Assembly (NCBI RefSeq): GCF_038396845.1
Contig: NZ_CP151587.1
Coordinates: forward strand, 3,570,001-3,634,000
Length of the DNA stretch: 64,000 nucleotides
Origin: Gymnodinialimonas sp. 57CJ19
GTDB lineage: Bacteria > Pseudomonadota > Alphaproteobacteria > Rhodobacterales > Rhodobacteraceae
Reading direction: 5' to 3'
Below the pieces are notes generated by a model, which saw only the letters and a list, made by a program, of their open reading frames with translations, did no database searches and was not told where the DNA came from. This document shows, piece by piece, positions 1 through 9,312 of the stretch. A program made the translations under genes and the position numbers. Positions within the stretch are counted from its first letter, which is position 1. Each line of letters opens with the position of its first letter.

Positions 1-971
1 TCGCCCTGCGCCGCGCGCTGAAACTGCCCGAGGTGGTGGAAAGCGACTGGATCATCGCCTTGGACGTGGATGAATACGTGACCGTGAAACGCGGCAAAGG
101 CCACCTGGATGACCTCTTCGCCACGGCGCCCGAGGCCGACGGCTTCGCCCTGACGTGGCGGATGATGGGCGGCAACGGGTTGACCGCTTGGACAAATACC
201 CCCGTGACCGAGGCCTACACCCGCAGCGCCCCAGACCGGTTTCGCAAGGGATGGGGGGTGAAAACCCTGTTCCGCCCCTTCGACAACATGAAACTGGGCA
301 TCCACCGCCCCACCGTCAAAGGCCGCGACAAGCACGCTCTGCATCGGCTGAATTGGGTCAACGGCTCAGCCAAACCCATGACCCGGGCCTTCAAGGACGG
401 CATGTGGCGGTCTTCCTTGGCAACCCTCGGCTACGCCCACGCGGAAATCGCCCATTTCGCCACCCAAAGCGCCGAGGCGTTTCTGCGCCGCGCCGCCCGT
501 GGCAACGTCAATGCCAAGCCCGATAAATACGACCCCACCTACTACGCTATCTTCGACCGGAACGAGGCCCCCCACACCCACCTGCTCTCCCACGCCGCGG
601 CGACGCAATCGCGTGTCGCCCAATACCTCGACGACCCCGCCCTCAGCGCCCTGATCGAGCAGGCCGCTCACTGGCACGCCAAGGCCCTTACGGCCCTGCG
701 CGCCGCGCCCCCCTACGCCGCGAAAATGGCGGCGCTGAAAACCGCCTCGCAATCCAACTTTGATAGCCTCGATGACATTCTCTTCCCCCAACCCCTCGCT
801 CCTCAGGGCAAGGAGATGGTCGCGAAAATGCAGGCCGAAGGCATCCCCGACCTTCAAATCGCCCGCGCCGTCGCCAAATCCGTGCGCCGCATGGAAGACC
901 AGCGCGATGCCCGCGATGCCCGTGAACTGCTCTCCAAAGGCGTCACGCCCGATTATGGCACGTGGCGCTAG
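1..971 (+). CDS. Glycosyltransferase family 2-like protein, 5' truncated
   Basis: The reading frame is open from base 3 to the stop at 971, so the gene begins outside the window and only its C-terminal ~322 residues are seen. The segment WIIALDVDEYV, an aspartate-rich motif at the start of the visible part, followed by a stretch ending in WRMMGGNG, is typical of the Glyco_tranf_2_4 group often found in roseobacter polysaccharide loci. The C-terminal third is rich in Ala and His with no recognisable domain. It probably transfers a sugar in surface-polysaccharide synthesis; donor and acceptor cannot be read from the sequence. A GTG at 33 is in frame but internal to the domain, so it is not the real start. 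Confidence 0.7.
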   Translation, partial: ALRRALKLPEVVESDWIIALDVDEYVTVKRGKGHLDDLFATAPEADGFALTWRMMGGNGLTAWTNTPVTEAYTRSAPDRFRKGWGVKTLFRPFDNMKLGIHRPTVKGRDKHALHRLNWVNGSAKPMTRAFKDGMWRSSLATLGYAHAEIAHFATQSAEAFLRRAARGNVNAKPDKYDPTYYAIFDRNEAPHTHLLSHAAATQSRVAQYLDDPALSALIEQAAHWHAKALTALRAAPPYAAKMAALKTASQSNFDSLDDILFPQPLAPQGKEMVAKMQAEGIPDLQIARAVAKSVRRMEDQRDARDARELLSKGVTPDYGTWR

Positions 972-1070
972 CAGGCCCTTTCACCTTTTTACAAATATCG
1001 AATCCCGCCCCCGCAGCCCACACCGCCGATCGCGGCCCCTATCACGTCATCCCAACCTGCGAGGGCTGTG

Positions 1071-1517
1071 TCAGTTGGACTTGTCGCCAGGAACGCCCGG
1101 CAAAGGCAGGATCGGCACGCCATCCTCGATCAACGCGCGCGCCTCATCGGGCTTGGCCTGCCCGTAAATGGGCTTTTCCGGCTTATCGCCCAAATACATG
1201 GCCCGAGCCTCCCGAGCGAAGTTGCCGCCCACATCGGTGGAGGTCTTCTCCACATGCTCCCGAAGCGCGCGCAGCGCCGCTTCAGCCGGATGTGGCGGGG
1301 CCGATAAGGGGCGCTGCTCTGACCCGGCGGGCTCCGCCCCATCAGGGGCACCTTCCCCCGTTACGCGTGGCGCCATCATCGCTTTGGTCACATCGCCGCC
1401 GCCGCAGATCGCGCAGCTCAACAGGCCCCTGTCGGCCAGGCCGTCAAAGGCTTCCGCCGATTGGAACCAGCTTTCAAACCTGTGGCCTTCGCCACATTTC
1501 ATCGCGTATCTGATCAT
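1071..1517 (-). CDS. DUF1178 family protein
   Basis: A 148-residue protein beginning MIRYAMKCGEGH with a following FESWFQSAEAFD segment and a CAIC motif near residue 37, the signature of DUF1178, a small protein widespread in alphaproteobacteria with an N-terminal Cys pair that may bind zinc. The C-terminal half carries the EARAMYLGDKPEKPIYG segment conserved in the family. Function is unknown. It starts at an ATG and lies downstream of the Nudix gene on the same strand with about 60 bases between them, so the two may be co-transcribed. Confidence 0.8.
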   Translation of the reverse strand: MIRYAMKCGEGHRFESWFQSAEAFDGLADRGLLSCAICGGGDVTKAMMAPRVTGEGAPDGAEPAGSEQRPLSAPPHPAEAALRALREHVEKTSTDVGGNFAREARAMYLGDKPEKPIYGQAKPDEARALIEDGVPILPLPGVPGDKSN

Positions 1518-1578
1518 GATCTTTTGAATCTATGCCAATTCCGGCACGCTGCAAGGGCCAGGAGCCATTCTCTTGCCG

Positions 1579-2085
1579 CTACTTCAGTCGATCCAGCGAG
1601 AACGTCGCAATCAACTGGCGCAGGTCCTTTTCCTCTACCTTGGTCGCAGCCTTCTTCAGGCTGAACCACTTCCGTCGGCGTTCGCCCGCCTCTGGAAAAT
1701 CCTCTTCCAGCTTTTTTACCTTTACCGCGAAGACCGCAACAATCACGGGCAACGTCAGGTCTTTGCTCATCCACTTGCGGTAAGAGTATAGTCCCAAACA
1801 CGTGTCGTAGGCCTTTCCTATGGCCCCCGCTTCTTCCCAGACCTCCTGGGCGGCGGCCTCGGCTGGGGTCATGCCATCCATGGGCCAGCCTTTGGGAATG
1901 ATCCACCGTTTGGTTTCCCTCGACGTGACCAGTAGGACCTCGATCCGTTTGCCATTTTTGCCCTTCACCACACGGAACGGCAGGCCCGCGAACTGGGTGC
2001 GCGGATCGCGTTTCGACTCCGCTTGGATACGAAGGGGGCGTTGTGGGTTGGCGTCTGGGTCGACGGGCGTCGTGCTGGTGTTCAT
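1579..2085 (-). CDS. Nudix hydrolase (diphosphoinositol-polyphosphate hydrolase-like)
   Basis: A 168-residue protein of the Nudix superfamily, which cleaves nucleoside diphosphates linked to another moiety. The block IIPKGWPMDGMTPAEAAAQE followed by VWEEAG is the Nudix box of the DIPP-like subgroup. The usual arginine before the box glutamates (REUXEE) is glutamine here (QEVWEE), and the first box glutamate is absent as is common in this subgroup. The catalytic EE pair is retained. The frame extends upstream to a TTG at 2121, but the ATG at 2085 is preferred. Upstream of it lies the divergent hemP regulatory region. Confidence 0.75.
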   Translation of the reverse strand: MNTSTTPVDPDANPQRPLRIQAESKRDPRTQFAGLPFRVVKGKNGKRIEVLLVTSRETKRWIIPKGWPMDGMTPAEAAAQEVWEEAGAIGKAYDTCLGLYSYRKWMSKDLTLPVIVAVFAVKVKKLEEDFPEAGERRRKWFSLKKAATKVEEKDLRQLIATFSLDRLK

Positions 2086-2238
2086 GCCCGTTGTGATGTC
2101 ATGGCCGCCAAGGGGACGCAATTACCCCCCGCCCCCACTCCGACCAACCGTTGCAGCAGCGCGATACCCGCGCGCGCCGCGTACGGCTTTTTCAAGACGT
2201 CAGGGGCGGCGCAATTTCTCTAGGTAAAAGACTCGGGA

Positions 2239-2263
2239 TTGACAAATCCGACTCATTTAGTCA
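2239..2263 (+). promoter_or_regulatory. Candidate hemP promoter with Iron-Rhodo-box-like operator
   Basis: A TTGACA -35-like hexamer lies at 2239-2244. Downstream, CGACTCATTTAGTCA (2249-2263) contains the inverted repeat GACT-N5-AGTC and differs by one base from the TGA-N9-TCA core described for iron-responsive sites (RirA/Iron-Rhodo-box) in alphaproteobacteria. It is about 35 bases upstream of hemP, an iron-regulated gene class, which makes iron control likely. I do not see a good -10 at canonical spacing. Confidence 0.4.
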
Positions 2264-2297
2264 GAAATATCTCAACCGCTCGCCAATGGAGAAGACC

Positions 2298-2480
2298 ATG
2301 TCCTTTCAAGCCCGTATGACCGACCCGGACCGCACGCCTCCCGCCGTTCGCCCTCCCAGCGAGCCTATCTATGACGCGCAACGCCTTGTGGGCGCGGCGG
2401 GCACCGCTTTGATCGTTCTGGACGATAAGACCTATACGCTGCGCATCACCCGTGCGGGCAAACTGATCCTCACAAAATGA
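2298..2480 (+). CDS. hemP: Hemin uptake protein HemP
   Basis: A 60-residue protein whose C-terminal half, ending YTLRITRAGKLILTK, matches the HemP family of small proteins linked to haem and iron acquisition. Two in-frame ATGs exist (2286 and 2298). The second is preferred because GGAGAAG sits at ideal spacing before it. The first 25 residues are proline-rich and not conserved. No haem transporter genes adjoin it here; a lone hemP is common in this group. The upstream palindrome suggests repression under iron-replete conditions. Confidence 0.8.
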   Translation: MSFQARMTDPDRTPPAVRPPSEPIYDAQRLVGAAGTALIVLDDKTYTLRITRAGKLILTK

Positions 2481-2494
2481 CCGCCCAAGGCGCG

Positions 2495-3064
2495 TCAGAA
2501 CACGAAGCGCCAGATGTTGTTAGAGCCGAATTCCGCCAGTAACAGCAGCGCAAAAACCACCCGCCAGCGCCAATCCGGCACCCGCCACCACAAAAGCGCG
2601 ACCAGCGCGATGCAAAACGCCAATTCGGTCGGTCCGACCCAGTTGGCGTGGTGGTGCCTGTCCCAATAGCTGACCGGGCTGTCAAAGATCCAACGGCTAA
2701 GCGGCCAGAAATGCGCCCGACCGTCGCCCGCGTGCAGCGGGAAATCAAAGGCGATATGCACCAGCGCGGCGCCGCTGAAGGCGATCAGCACCCGCCAGCC
2801 TTGCCAAAGGGCAAGCGCAAAAACGCCCCCCCAAAGAATGAACGAATTGTCGACGGCAAAGACCGTCTGCCACGTGTCGGAGTAATAGAGCTCTCCAAAC
2901 ACCACCCGCGCCTCGGTGCCCGCAATCAGCAGGTGCCATCCCACCATCAGGTAAAGCGACAGGTCCGGCATCAGCCCTCCCGCCAGGGCGGCGGCAAGGG
3001 TCCAGCGGTGTTCAGGCTTGCCGAACGCAGCAGCCCCGAAAATCAGATGTGCGGGCGTATTCAT
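2495..3064 (-). CDS. Integral membrane protein, YdjM/DUF457-like
   Basis: A 189-residue protein with about five hydrophobic segments. It begins MNTPAHLIFGAAAFGKP and carries LMPDLSLY, a HIAFDFPLH segment and a DRHHHANW segment. The spaced His/Asp residues in membrane segments are the pattern of the YdjM/DUF457 family of putative membrane-bound metal-dependent hydrolases. Relatives in this family of bacteria are sometimes labelled cobalamin biosynthesis protein, for which I see no support. It is convergent with hemP, ending 14 bases after the hemP stop. Confidence 0.6.
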   Translation of the reverse strand: MNTPAHLIFGAAAFGKPEHRWTLAAALAGGLMPDLSLYLMVGWHLLIAGTEARVVFGELYYSDTWQTVFAVDNSFILWGGVFALALWQGWRVLIAFSGAALVHIAFDFPLHAGDGRAHFWPLSRWIFDSPVSYWDRHHHANWVGPTELAFCIALVALLWWRVPDWRWRVVFALLLLAEFGSNNIWRFVF

Positions 3065-3123
3065 CGCGCCACCGTGCCGCTTACGTGCTGCAAGGGAAAG
3101 CGCTTACGAACAACGGGCAGCCT

Positions 3124-3489
3124 TTAGACGAACACGAACTCGATACCATAGGGCTGACTACCCGCGTAATCGGTGTGCACATAGACATAGAGCTGCCCGT
3201 TCACGGTACGAAATTCAACGTTGGTATAGTTGCCTTGGGTGTGTGTCGTGGAAAAGAAGACCGAGCCATAAGTCACCCGCACCCGCGCCAATTGCCCTGC
3301 CCGAACAGGCAGATAGTAGCATTGCGATTGGTGCGCATTGGCATGGCCGTGGACCGTGTGGGCATATGCCCCGCGTGGGAAATGGACCTGCTGGCAGCCA
3401 TGGCCCGTGGCCTGAGCCTGCATCGGGGCAAGGGTGGCCGTGACGGTGGAAATAGCCAAAGCGGCAACGGTGAGGAAGGAACGGAACAT
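3124..3489 (-). CDS. Small secreted protein of unknown function
   Basis: A 121-residue protein with a clear Sec signal peptide (MFRSFLTVAALAISTVTATL, cleavage likely after ALA-like residues near 27). The mature part is His-, Tyr- and Val-rich with two cysteines (residues 32 and 57) that could form a disulfide, and its C-terminus is predicted mostly beta strand. The frame is open further upstream to 3762, but that part overlaps pntB and the transcription terminator, so the ATG at 3489 is the start. I recognise no family. Confidence 0.6.
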   Translation of the reverse strand: MFRSFLTVAALAISTVTATLAPMQAQATGHGCQQVHFPRGAYAHTVHGHANAHQSQCYYLPVRAGQLARVRVTYGSVFFSTTHTQGNYTNVEFRTVNGQLYVYVHTDYAGSQPYGIEFVFV

Positions 3490-3560
3490 AGGGGCCTCGT
3501 GAAAAAGCAGCGGTTTGAATGCCGCCAGCCTACACGGGATGGCCCAAAGCGCCAAAATGA

Positions 3561-3588
3561 AAAACCCCGCCGGATTGGGCGGGGTTTT
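3561..3588 (-). terminator. Rho-independent terminator of pntA-pntB
   Basis: Perfect 11-bp stem AAAACCCCGCC / GGCGGGGTTTT with a 6-base loop. Read on the minus strand the stem is followed by a T-rich run. It lies 20 bases after the pntB stop. Confidence 0.85.
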
Positions 3589-3608
3589 CTGACTTGATCG
3601 GCTTGGCC

Positions 3609-5042
3609 TTAATCGACTTTCGGCAGCAACGCATCGAGCGAGGCTTTCGCGTCGCCGTAGAACATGCGTGTGTTCTCTTTGAAGAACAGCGGGTTCTCGA
3701 TGCCCGAATAGCCCGTACCCTGGCCCCGCTTGGACACGAAGACCTGCTTGGCCTTCCAGCATTCCAGAACCGGCATACCGGCGATGGGGCTGTTGGGGTC
3801 GTCTTGAGCCGCAGGGTTCACGATGTCGTTGGAGCCGATAACGATGGCGACATCCGTATCCGGGAAGTCATCGTTGATCTCGTCCATCTCCAGGACGATG
3901 TCGTAAGGCACCTTCGCCTCGGCCAGCAGCACGTTCATGTGGCCGGGCAAGCGGCCCGCCACGGGGTGGATTGCGAAGCGCACCTCTTTGCCCGCAGCAC
4001 GCAGCTTGCGGGTCAGTTCCGACACCGCTTGCTGTGCTTGTGCCACCGCCATGCCGTAGCCGGGGATGATGATGATGCTGTCGGCCTCGTTCAGCGCCGC
4101 CGCCACGCCGTCGGCGTCGATGGCGATTTGCTCGCCCTCCACGGCCATCTGCTCGCCCGCAGGGCCGCCAAAGCCGCCCAGGATGACGCTCACGAAGCTG
4201 CGGTTCATCGCCTTGCACATGATGTAGCTGAGGATCGCCCCGGAGGAACCGACCAACGCGCCCACAACAATCAGCAGATCGTTGCCAAGCGAGAAGCCGA
4301 TCGCCGCTGCTGCCCAACCTGAGTAGCTGTTGAGCATGGAGACAACCACAGGCATGTCCGCGCCACCGATGCCCATGATCAGGTGGTAGCCGATGAACAG
4401 CGCCGCCAAGGTCATCAGGAACAGCGGGAAGAAGCCGCCCGTGTTGCAGTACCAGATCAGCGTCAGCAAAGAGAGAGCCGCCGCTGCGATGTTCAGCATA
4501 TGGCCGCCGGGCAGTTTCGTCGCCGCGCTGTCCACACGGCCCGCCAGTTTGCCGTAGGCAATGACAGAGCCGGTGAAGGTCACGGCACCGATGAAGACGC
4601 CCAGGAACAGCTCGACCCGCAGGATCGAGATCTCGACCCCGGATTTATGCGCCAGAAGGCCCGCGAAACCGGTCAGCGCGTCGCGCGTCTCGGCGTCCAT
4701 GCCCATGACACGGCCCAACTCGATATGGGCGATATAGCCCACAAAGACCGCCGCCAGACCCACGAGAGAGTGCATGGCCGCCACCAATTCGGGCATTTGC
4801 GTCATCTGCACCTTGGTGGCCAGTTGGTAGCCAATGGCCCCGCCCGCTGCGATCATGATGATCGACAGAAGCCAATAGCCTGCGCCGGGGCCCACAAGGG
4901 TTGCCGCCACAGCCAAAGCCATGCCCGCAATGCCGTACCATACGGCTCGTTTCGCGCTCTCCTGCCCGGACAGACCGCCCAAAGACAGGATGAAGAGGAT
5001 TGCCGCGACCACATAAGCCGCTGTTGTGAAACCGAATTCCAT
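3609..5042 (-). CDS. pntB: NAD(P) transhydrogenase subunit beta
   Basis: The beta subunit (477 residues) of the proton-translocating transhydrogenase, which moves hydride from NADH to NADP+ at the cost of the proton gradient and supplies NADPH. About nine membrane helices fill residues 1-260. The C-terminal domain III binds NADP(H), with the [10 protein letters not shown] loop, [16 protein letters not shown], and the conserved [13 protein letters not shown] segment. Full length for the family. The gene follows pntA with a 12-base gap and ends at a strong hairpin terminator, so the two form a two-gene operon. Confidence 0.95.
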   Translation of the reverse strand: MEFGFTTAAYVVAAILFILSLGGLSGQESAKRAVWYGIAGMALAVAATLVGPGAGYWLLSIIMIAAGGAIGYQLATKVQMTQMPELVAAMHSLVGLAAVFVGYIAHIELGRVMGMDAETRDALTGFAGLLAHKSGVEISILRVELFLGVFIGAVTFTGSVIAYGKLAGRVDSAATKLPGGHMLNIAAAALSLLTLIWYCNTGGFFPLFLMTLAALFIGYHLIMGIGGADMPVVVSMLNSYSGWAAAAIGFSLGNDLLIVVGALVGSSGAILSYIMCKAMNRSFVSVILGGFGGPAGEQMAVEGEQIAIDADGVAAALNEADSIIIIPGYGMAVAQAQQAVSELTRKLRAAGKEVRFAIHPVAGRLPGHMNVLLAEAKVPYDIVLEMDEINDDFPDTDVAIVIGSNDIVNPAAQDDPNSPIAGMPVLECWKAKQVFVSKRGQGTGYSGIENPLFFKENTRMFYGDAKASLDALLPKVD

Positions 5043-5054
5043 AATCCCGCCCCC

Positions 5055-6629
5055 TTAAGATTTCTGGAACATGGCAAGCATGCGCCGTGTCACGAGGAAG
5101 CCGCCAAAGATGTTGATCCCCGTCATGAAGACGGCCAACGCGGCCAGAATGACGACAAAGAAGCTACCCGAGCCTACCTGCGTCAACGCCCCCAGAATGA
5201 TGATCGACGAAATCGCGTTGGTAACTGCCATCAGCGGCGTGTGCAGCGAATGTGCAACGCCCCAGATCACCTGGAAGCCCACGAAAATCGCCAGAACGAA
5301 GACGATGAAGTGCTGCATGAAGCTGGCAGGCGCGACAAGGCCCACCCCCAACAGCAGCGCCGCACCCACGGCGATCAGGCCGACCTGCATCTTGGTCTGT
5401 TCCTGGAACGCGGCCACTTCCTGGGCGCGCTTTTCCTCTGCCGTAAGTTCCGGCACCGGGGCCGCTTTGGGTTGCGCTGCGATGGCGGCCACTTTGGGCG
5501 GTGGCGGCGGGAAGGTGATTTCCCCGGCATAAACAGCCGTGGCGCCGCGGATCACGTCGTCCTCCATGTCGTGGTTCACCTCACCGTCCTTTTCAGGGGT
5601 CAGGTCAGCCATCATGTGGCGGATGTTGGTGGCGTAGAGCGTGGAAGATTGAGAGGCCATGCGCGACGGGAAGTCGGTGTAGCCGATGATCGTGACACCG
5701 TTGTCGGTGACGATCTTCTCGTCCTTGACGGTCAGCTTGCAGTTGCCGCCGCGCTCTGCGGCGAGGTCAACGATGACCGAGCCGGGCTTCATCGCGGCCA
5801 CCATATCTTCGGTCCACAACTCGGGCGCGTCGCGTCCGGGGATCAGGGCCGTGGTGATGACGATGTCAATTTCTGGCGCAATCTCGCGGAATTTGGCGAG
5901 CTGAGCGGCAGCGAATTCCGGCGAAGACACCGAGGCGTAGCCTCCGGTGGATGAGCCGTCTGCCTGCTCTTCCTCGAAATCGAGGAAGACAAACTCCGCG
6001 CCCATGCTCTCGACCTGCTCGGCCACTTCCGGGCGCACGTCGAAGGCATAGGTGATCGCCCCAAGCGAGGTGGAGGTGCCGATAGCGGCCAGACCAGCAA
6101 CGCCCGCGCCCACAACCAGAACCTTGGCTGGCGGCACCTTACCGGCAGCCGTAATCTGACCGGTGAAGAAGCGGCCAAAGTTGTTGCCCGCCTCGATCAC
6201 CGCTCGGTAGCCCGCGATATTGGCCATGGACGACAAAGCATCCATCTTCTGGGCGCGGCTGATGCGCGGCACCATGTCCATCGCAATGACATTGGCACCC
6301 TGCTTGCGCGCGCCTTCCATGCCTTTTTCGTTCTGGCCCGGATAAAAGAACGAGATCAGAAGCTGCCCTTCCCGCAGCCGCTTGGTCTCGGTCGTGTTGG
6401 GCGGGCGGACCTTTGCGACGATATCGGCCGCTTTCCAAAGGGCCGCGCCGGTTTTGACGACCTCAACCCCGGCTGCCTCATAGGCCGCGTCCGAGAACCC
6501 AGCGAGCGCGCCTGCGCCCGTCTCGATCACACATTCATATCCAAGTTTTTGCAGCTGCAAAGCCGAGGCCGGCGTCATCGCCACCCGCGCTTCACCGGCC
6601 TCTACCTCTTTCGGAGCCCCGATTTTCAT
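5055..6629 (-). CDS. pntA: NAD(P) transhydrogenase subunit alpha (fused form)
   Basis: A 524-residue alpha subunit. Residues 1-370 are the soluble NAD(H)-binding domain I with the Rossmann motif VVGAGVAGLAA and the conserved SSLYATNI-type mobile-loop region near YTDFPSRMASQSSTLYATN. A Pro/Lys-rich linker follows and about four membrane helices close the protein. This is the single-chain arrangement, unlike the split PntAA/PntAB of Rhodospirillum. The frame opens earlier, at 6689, but the ATG at 6629 follows GGGGGAAG and starts the canonical MKIGAPKE, so it is the start. Confidence 0.93.
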   Translation of the reverse strand: MKIGAPKEVEAGEARVAMTPASALQLQKLGYECVIETGAGALAGFSDAAYEAAGVEVVKTGAALWKAADIVAKVRPPNTTETKRLREGQLLISFFYPGQNEKGMEGARKQGANVIAMDMVPRISRAQKMDALSSMANIAGYRAVIEAGNNFGRFFTGQITAAGKVPPAKVLVVGAGVAGLAAIGTSTSLGAITYAFDVRPEVAEQVESMGAEFVFLDFEEEQADGSSTGGYASVSSPEFAAAQLAKFREIAPEIDIVITTALIPGRDAPELWTEDMVAAMKPGSVIVDLAAERGGNCKLTVKDEKIVTDNGVTIIGYTDFPSRMASQSSTLYATNIRHMMADLTPEKDGEVNHDMEDDVIRGATAVYAGEITFPPPPPKVAAIAAQPKAAPVPELTAEEKRAQEVAAFQEQTKMQVGLIAVGAALLLGVGLVAPASFMQHFIVFVLAIFVGFQVIWGVAHSLHTPLMAVTNAISSIIILGALTQVGSGSFFVVILAALAVFMTGINIFGGFLVTRRMLAMFQKS

Positions 6630-6810
6630 CGCACTTCCCCCCGTTGATTGTCGCCAAGGCCCAAGGGCCGCTCGGTATCCCAGTACCAAGACCTAACAGA
6701 AGGAACAACGCAGTCGCGTAATTTTGTTGCGCGAAAGCTGGTATACAGTGCCGCAGCTTTACGTCAGGCTAAAAAACAACGGGTCAGTTATCTTGGCAGG
6801 GAGCGCACAG

Positions 6811-7572
6811 ATGAACGTTACAGGACACCATGCGGTCGTCACCGGCGGCGGCACGGGGATCGGGTTGAGTATCGCCTTGGGGTTGGCAGGATTGGGGATG
6901 GAGGTCTCGATCACCGGGCGCGATGAAGAGCGATTGGGGACCTTGGCCGACATGCATCCCCGCCTGCACGCCTTGCCCATGGATGTCACGGATGAGGCGG
7001 CGGTGCGCGAGGGTTTCAAAGGTGCGGCAGAGCGGCATGGCCCGGTCTGCGTCTGCGTCGCCAACGCAGGCATCGCAGAGCCCGCCCGCTTCCGCCACGA
7101 AACGCTGGATCATTGGCGCAAGACCATGGCCACGAACCTGGACGGTGTGTTTTTGACCTTTCAGGCGGCGATGGCCACGCTGGAGCGCGACGCATGGGGG
7201 CGGATGATTGCGATATCCTCCATCGCGGGCCTGCGCGGATTGTCGGGGGCGGTGTCCTACACGGCCTCCAAACACGGGGTGATCGGCCTGATGCGCGGAT
7301 TGTCCGAGGAATACATGGGGTCTGCCATGACCTTCAACGCGATCTGCCCGGGCTATGTGGACACGCCGATCGTGGAGCGCAACGCGGCCCAGATCGCCGC
7401 CAGCCAAGGCATGACGGAGGACGACGCGCGCGCGTTATTGGCAAGGGGGAACCGCCATAAGCGTTTGTTGGCAACGGATGAGGTGACGGCGACGGCGCTG
7501 TGGCTGGTCTCGGACGCGGCGCGCAGTGTGAATGGGCAAGCGATCCAGATTGCCGGCGGGCAGGTGAGTTAG
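6811..7572 (+). CDS. Short-chain dehydrogenase/reductase (SDR)
   Basis: A 253-residue classical SDR. The cofactor motif TGGGTGIG is at residues 11-18, NAG at about 91, the catalytic Ser in ISSIAG, and the YTASK catalytic pair follow in order; the C-terminal GQAIQIAGG is typical of hydroxyacyl-CoA dehydrogenase-like members. The ATG at 6811 fits the family N-terminus. It is convergent with an acyl-CoA synthetase, and in roseobacters similar SDRs sit near acyl-CoA or aryl-CoA degradation genes; the substrate is not readable from sequence. Confidence 0.85.
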   Translation: MNVTGHHAVVTGGGTGIGLSIALGLAGLGMEVSITGRDEERLGTLADMHPRLHALPMDVTDEAAVREGFKGAAERHGPVCVCVANAGIAEPARFRHETLDHWRKTMATNLDGVFLTFQAAMATLERDAWGRMIAISSIAGLRGLSGAVSYTASKHGVIGLMRGLSEEYMGSAMTFNAICPGYVDTPIVERNAAQIAASQGMTEDDARALLARGNRHKRLLATDEVTATALWLVSDAARSVNGQAIQIAGGQVS

Positions 7573-7642
7573 GGGAACGGGCCTGAGTTTTCCTGGAGTT
7601 CGGCCGTTGAGTTAAGAGTATCGCCGACTGCGTCGTCGATCA

Positions 7643-7717
7643 GGGGGCGCTGCCCCCTTGGCGGTTTTCCCAAGGAAAACGCGCCTACCCCCGCGATATT
7701 TTTGAAAAGATGAAGGA
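7643..7717 (+). repeat. Dispersed double-hairpin repeat, copy 1
   Basis: First hairpin GGGGGC/GCCCCC (7643-7657), second hairpin GTTTTCC/GGAAAAC (7664-7680), then CCCCCGCGATATTTTTGAAA and AGATGAAGG. The same architecture recurs at 29344, 38681 (minus strand) and 62771. It fills the gap between the convergent SDR and acyl-CoA synthetase genes. Confidence 0.6.
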
Positions 7718-7725
7718 GAGGCGCG

Positions 7726-9312
7726 TTAGCGGAGGGCCCGGCGCAGGATCTTGCCGGTGGTGGTCATGGGGAGGCTATCGGCGAGGATAATCTGGCGCGG
7801 CACCATGTGGGCGGAGGCTTTGGTGCGCACGAGGGTCTTGAGTGTGGTTTCGATATGGGTGGTATCGGCGCCGGGGCGCAGGACGACGTGGGCGACAATT
7901 GCCTCGGTTCGGATGGGGTCCGGGGTGCCAACGACGGCGGCGAGGGTCACATCGGGGTGGGTGCAGAGGGCTTGCTCGATCTCGACCGGGCCGATGCGGT
8001 AGCCAGCGGAGGTGATGACATCGTCGTCGCGGGCATGGAAGGTAAACTGGCCATCGGGCGTTTGGGTGGCCAGATCGCCGGTGCGCAGCCAGCCGTTGCG
8101 GATTTTCCCGGCAGTGGCCTGCGGTTTGTTCCAGTAACGCAGCATCATCACCGGGTCGGGGGATTTCACGCAGATCTCACCGACCTCGCCGGGGCTGGCT
8201 TTCGTGTCGTTGGGGCCGAGCAGTGCTACTGAGTGGCCCGGAACCGGAAGGCCCATGGCACCGGGGATGCGCGGCATCGGGCCGTCGCAGGCGGCGATGA
8301 TCAGGTTGGCCTCGGTCTGGCCGTAGAATTCGTTGATCGGGCAGTGCAGCGTTTCACGGGACCAGTCCAGCAAATCGGGGCCGAGAGCTTCACCGCCTGA
8401 GCCGATCGCCCGAAGGGAAAGGTCTTTGGTCGGCGCGGTCTGGCGCATCAGGCGCAGAGCCGTGGGCGGAAGGAAGCTGTTGGTGACATTTTCATGAGCC
8501 ATCAGGGCAAAGGCGGCATCCGGGTCGAACTTGGTGAAACGATGAGAGACCAGTGGCACGCCGTAGAACAGACAGGGCAGCGCCATATCCATCAGCCCGC
8601 CGATCCAGGCCCAATCAGCCGGGGTCCAGCCGATGTCGCCACGCCGGGGGAAGTCACCCTGGGACAGTTCCATGCAAGGCAAGTGGCCATAAAGGAACCG
8701 ATGGGCATGCAGCACGCCTTTGGGATCGCCCGTGGTGCCGGAGGTATAGATCATCACCGCCGGGTCTTCGGCCGTGGTGGCGGCGATTGCGGGCAACGGG
8801 GTGGCGGCCATGGCCGTCTCTAGCGAGGCCGCGCCCGCGCCGCCCCGTGTGGTCAGGATCACCGGCGCGTTTGTGACCGCGCGAAGCTTATCCTCAACCG
8901 CGGCCTCCACGATCACCGCTTTCGCGCCACTGTCGGTCAGGCGGTAGCGCAGGGCGTCTTCGCCGAACAAGGTAAACAGCGGCAGAGAGATCGCGCCCAA
9001 TTTGAACGCTGCCAGATGCGCCACCAGAACCCGAGGGTTCTGCGCCATCAAAATCGCCACCCGGTCGCCGCGCCCCACGCCCTTCGCCGCGAGCGTGGCG
9101 GCCAGGCCATCGGAGGCGGCTTTGAGCTGTCCGTAGGTCCAAACCTCATCGGGCGGGCCAATGTGGCGGATCGCGATACGGTCCGGGTCGGACCGCGCCC
9201 AACGCTCACAACAGACCTCGGCGATATTGAGCGCCGGGGGAATGTGCCACGCAAAGGCGCGGCGCATGTCGGCCCAAGTGCCCTGCCTGGGGATCACCCG
9301 GTTAATCGGCAA
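7726..9312 (-). CDS. AMP-forming acyl-CoA synthetase
   Basis: An adenylate-forming ligase of up to 528 residues that activates a carboxylic acid with ATP and joins it to CoA. The P-loop-like signature YTSGTTGDPKG, the GWLRTGD hinge motif, and the catalytic lysine near the C-terminus (TTTGKILRR) are all present. The N-terminus resembles the medium-chain acyl or aryl-CoA ligase group. The start is uncertain: TTG at 9312, GTG at 9297 and ATG at 9267 are in frame and none has a strong Shine-Dalgarno. The first overlaps the stop of the upstream lipoprotein gene, suggesting translational coupling. Confidence 0.85.
   Translation of the reverse strand: MPINRVIPRQGTWADMRRAFAWHIPPALNIAEVCCERWARSDPDRIAIRHIGPPDEVWTYGQLKAASDGLAATLAAKGVGRGDRVAILMAQNPRVLVAHLAAFKLGAISLPLFTLFGEDALRYRLTDSGAKAVIVEAAVEDKLRAVTNAPVILTTRGGAGAASLETAMAATPLPAIAATTAEDPAVMIYTSGTTGDPKGVLHAHRFLYGHLPCMELSQGDFPRRGDIGWTPADWAWIGGLMDMALPCLFYGVPLVSHRFTKFDPDAAFALMAHENVTNSFLPPTALRLMRQTAPTKDLSLRAIGSGGEALGPDLLDWSRETLHCPINEFYGQTEANLIIAACDGPMPRIPGAMGLPVPGHSVALLGPNDTKASPGEVGEICVKSPDPVMMLRYWNKPQATAGKIRNGWLRTGDLATQTPDGQFTFHARDDDVITSAGYRIGPVEIEQALCTHPDVTLAAVVGTPDPIRTEAIVAHVVLRPGADTTHIETTLKTLVRTKASAHMVPRQIILADSLPMTTTGKILRRALR

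Noticed and set aside
4383..5954. A 523-codon plus-strand frame opposite pntA-pntB
   Set aside because: It is the complement of two well-conserved genes, is rich in His/Arg/Gln as typical of antisense frames in GC-rich DNA, and matches no family.
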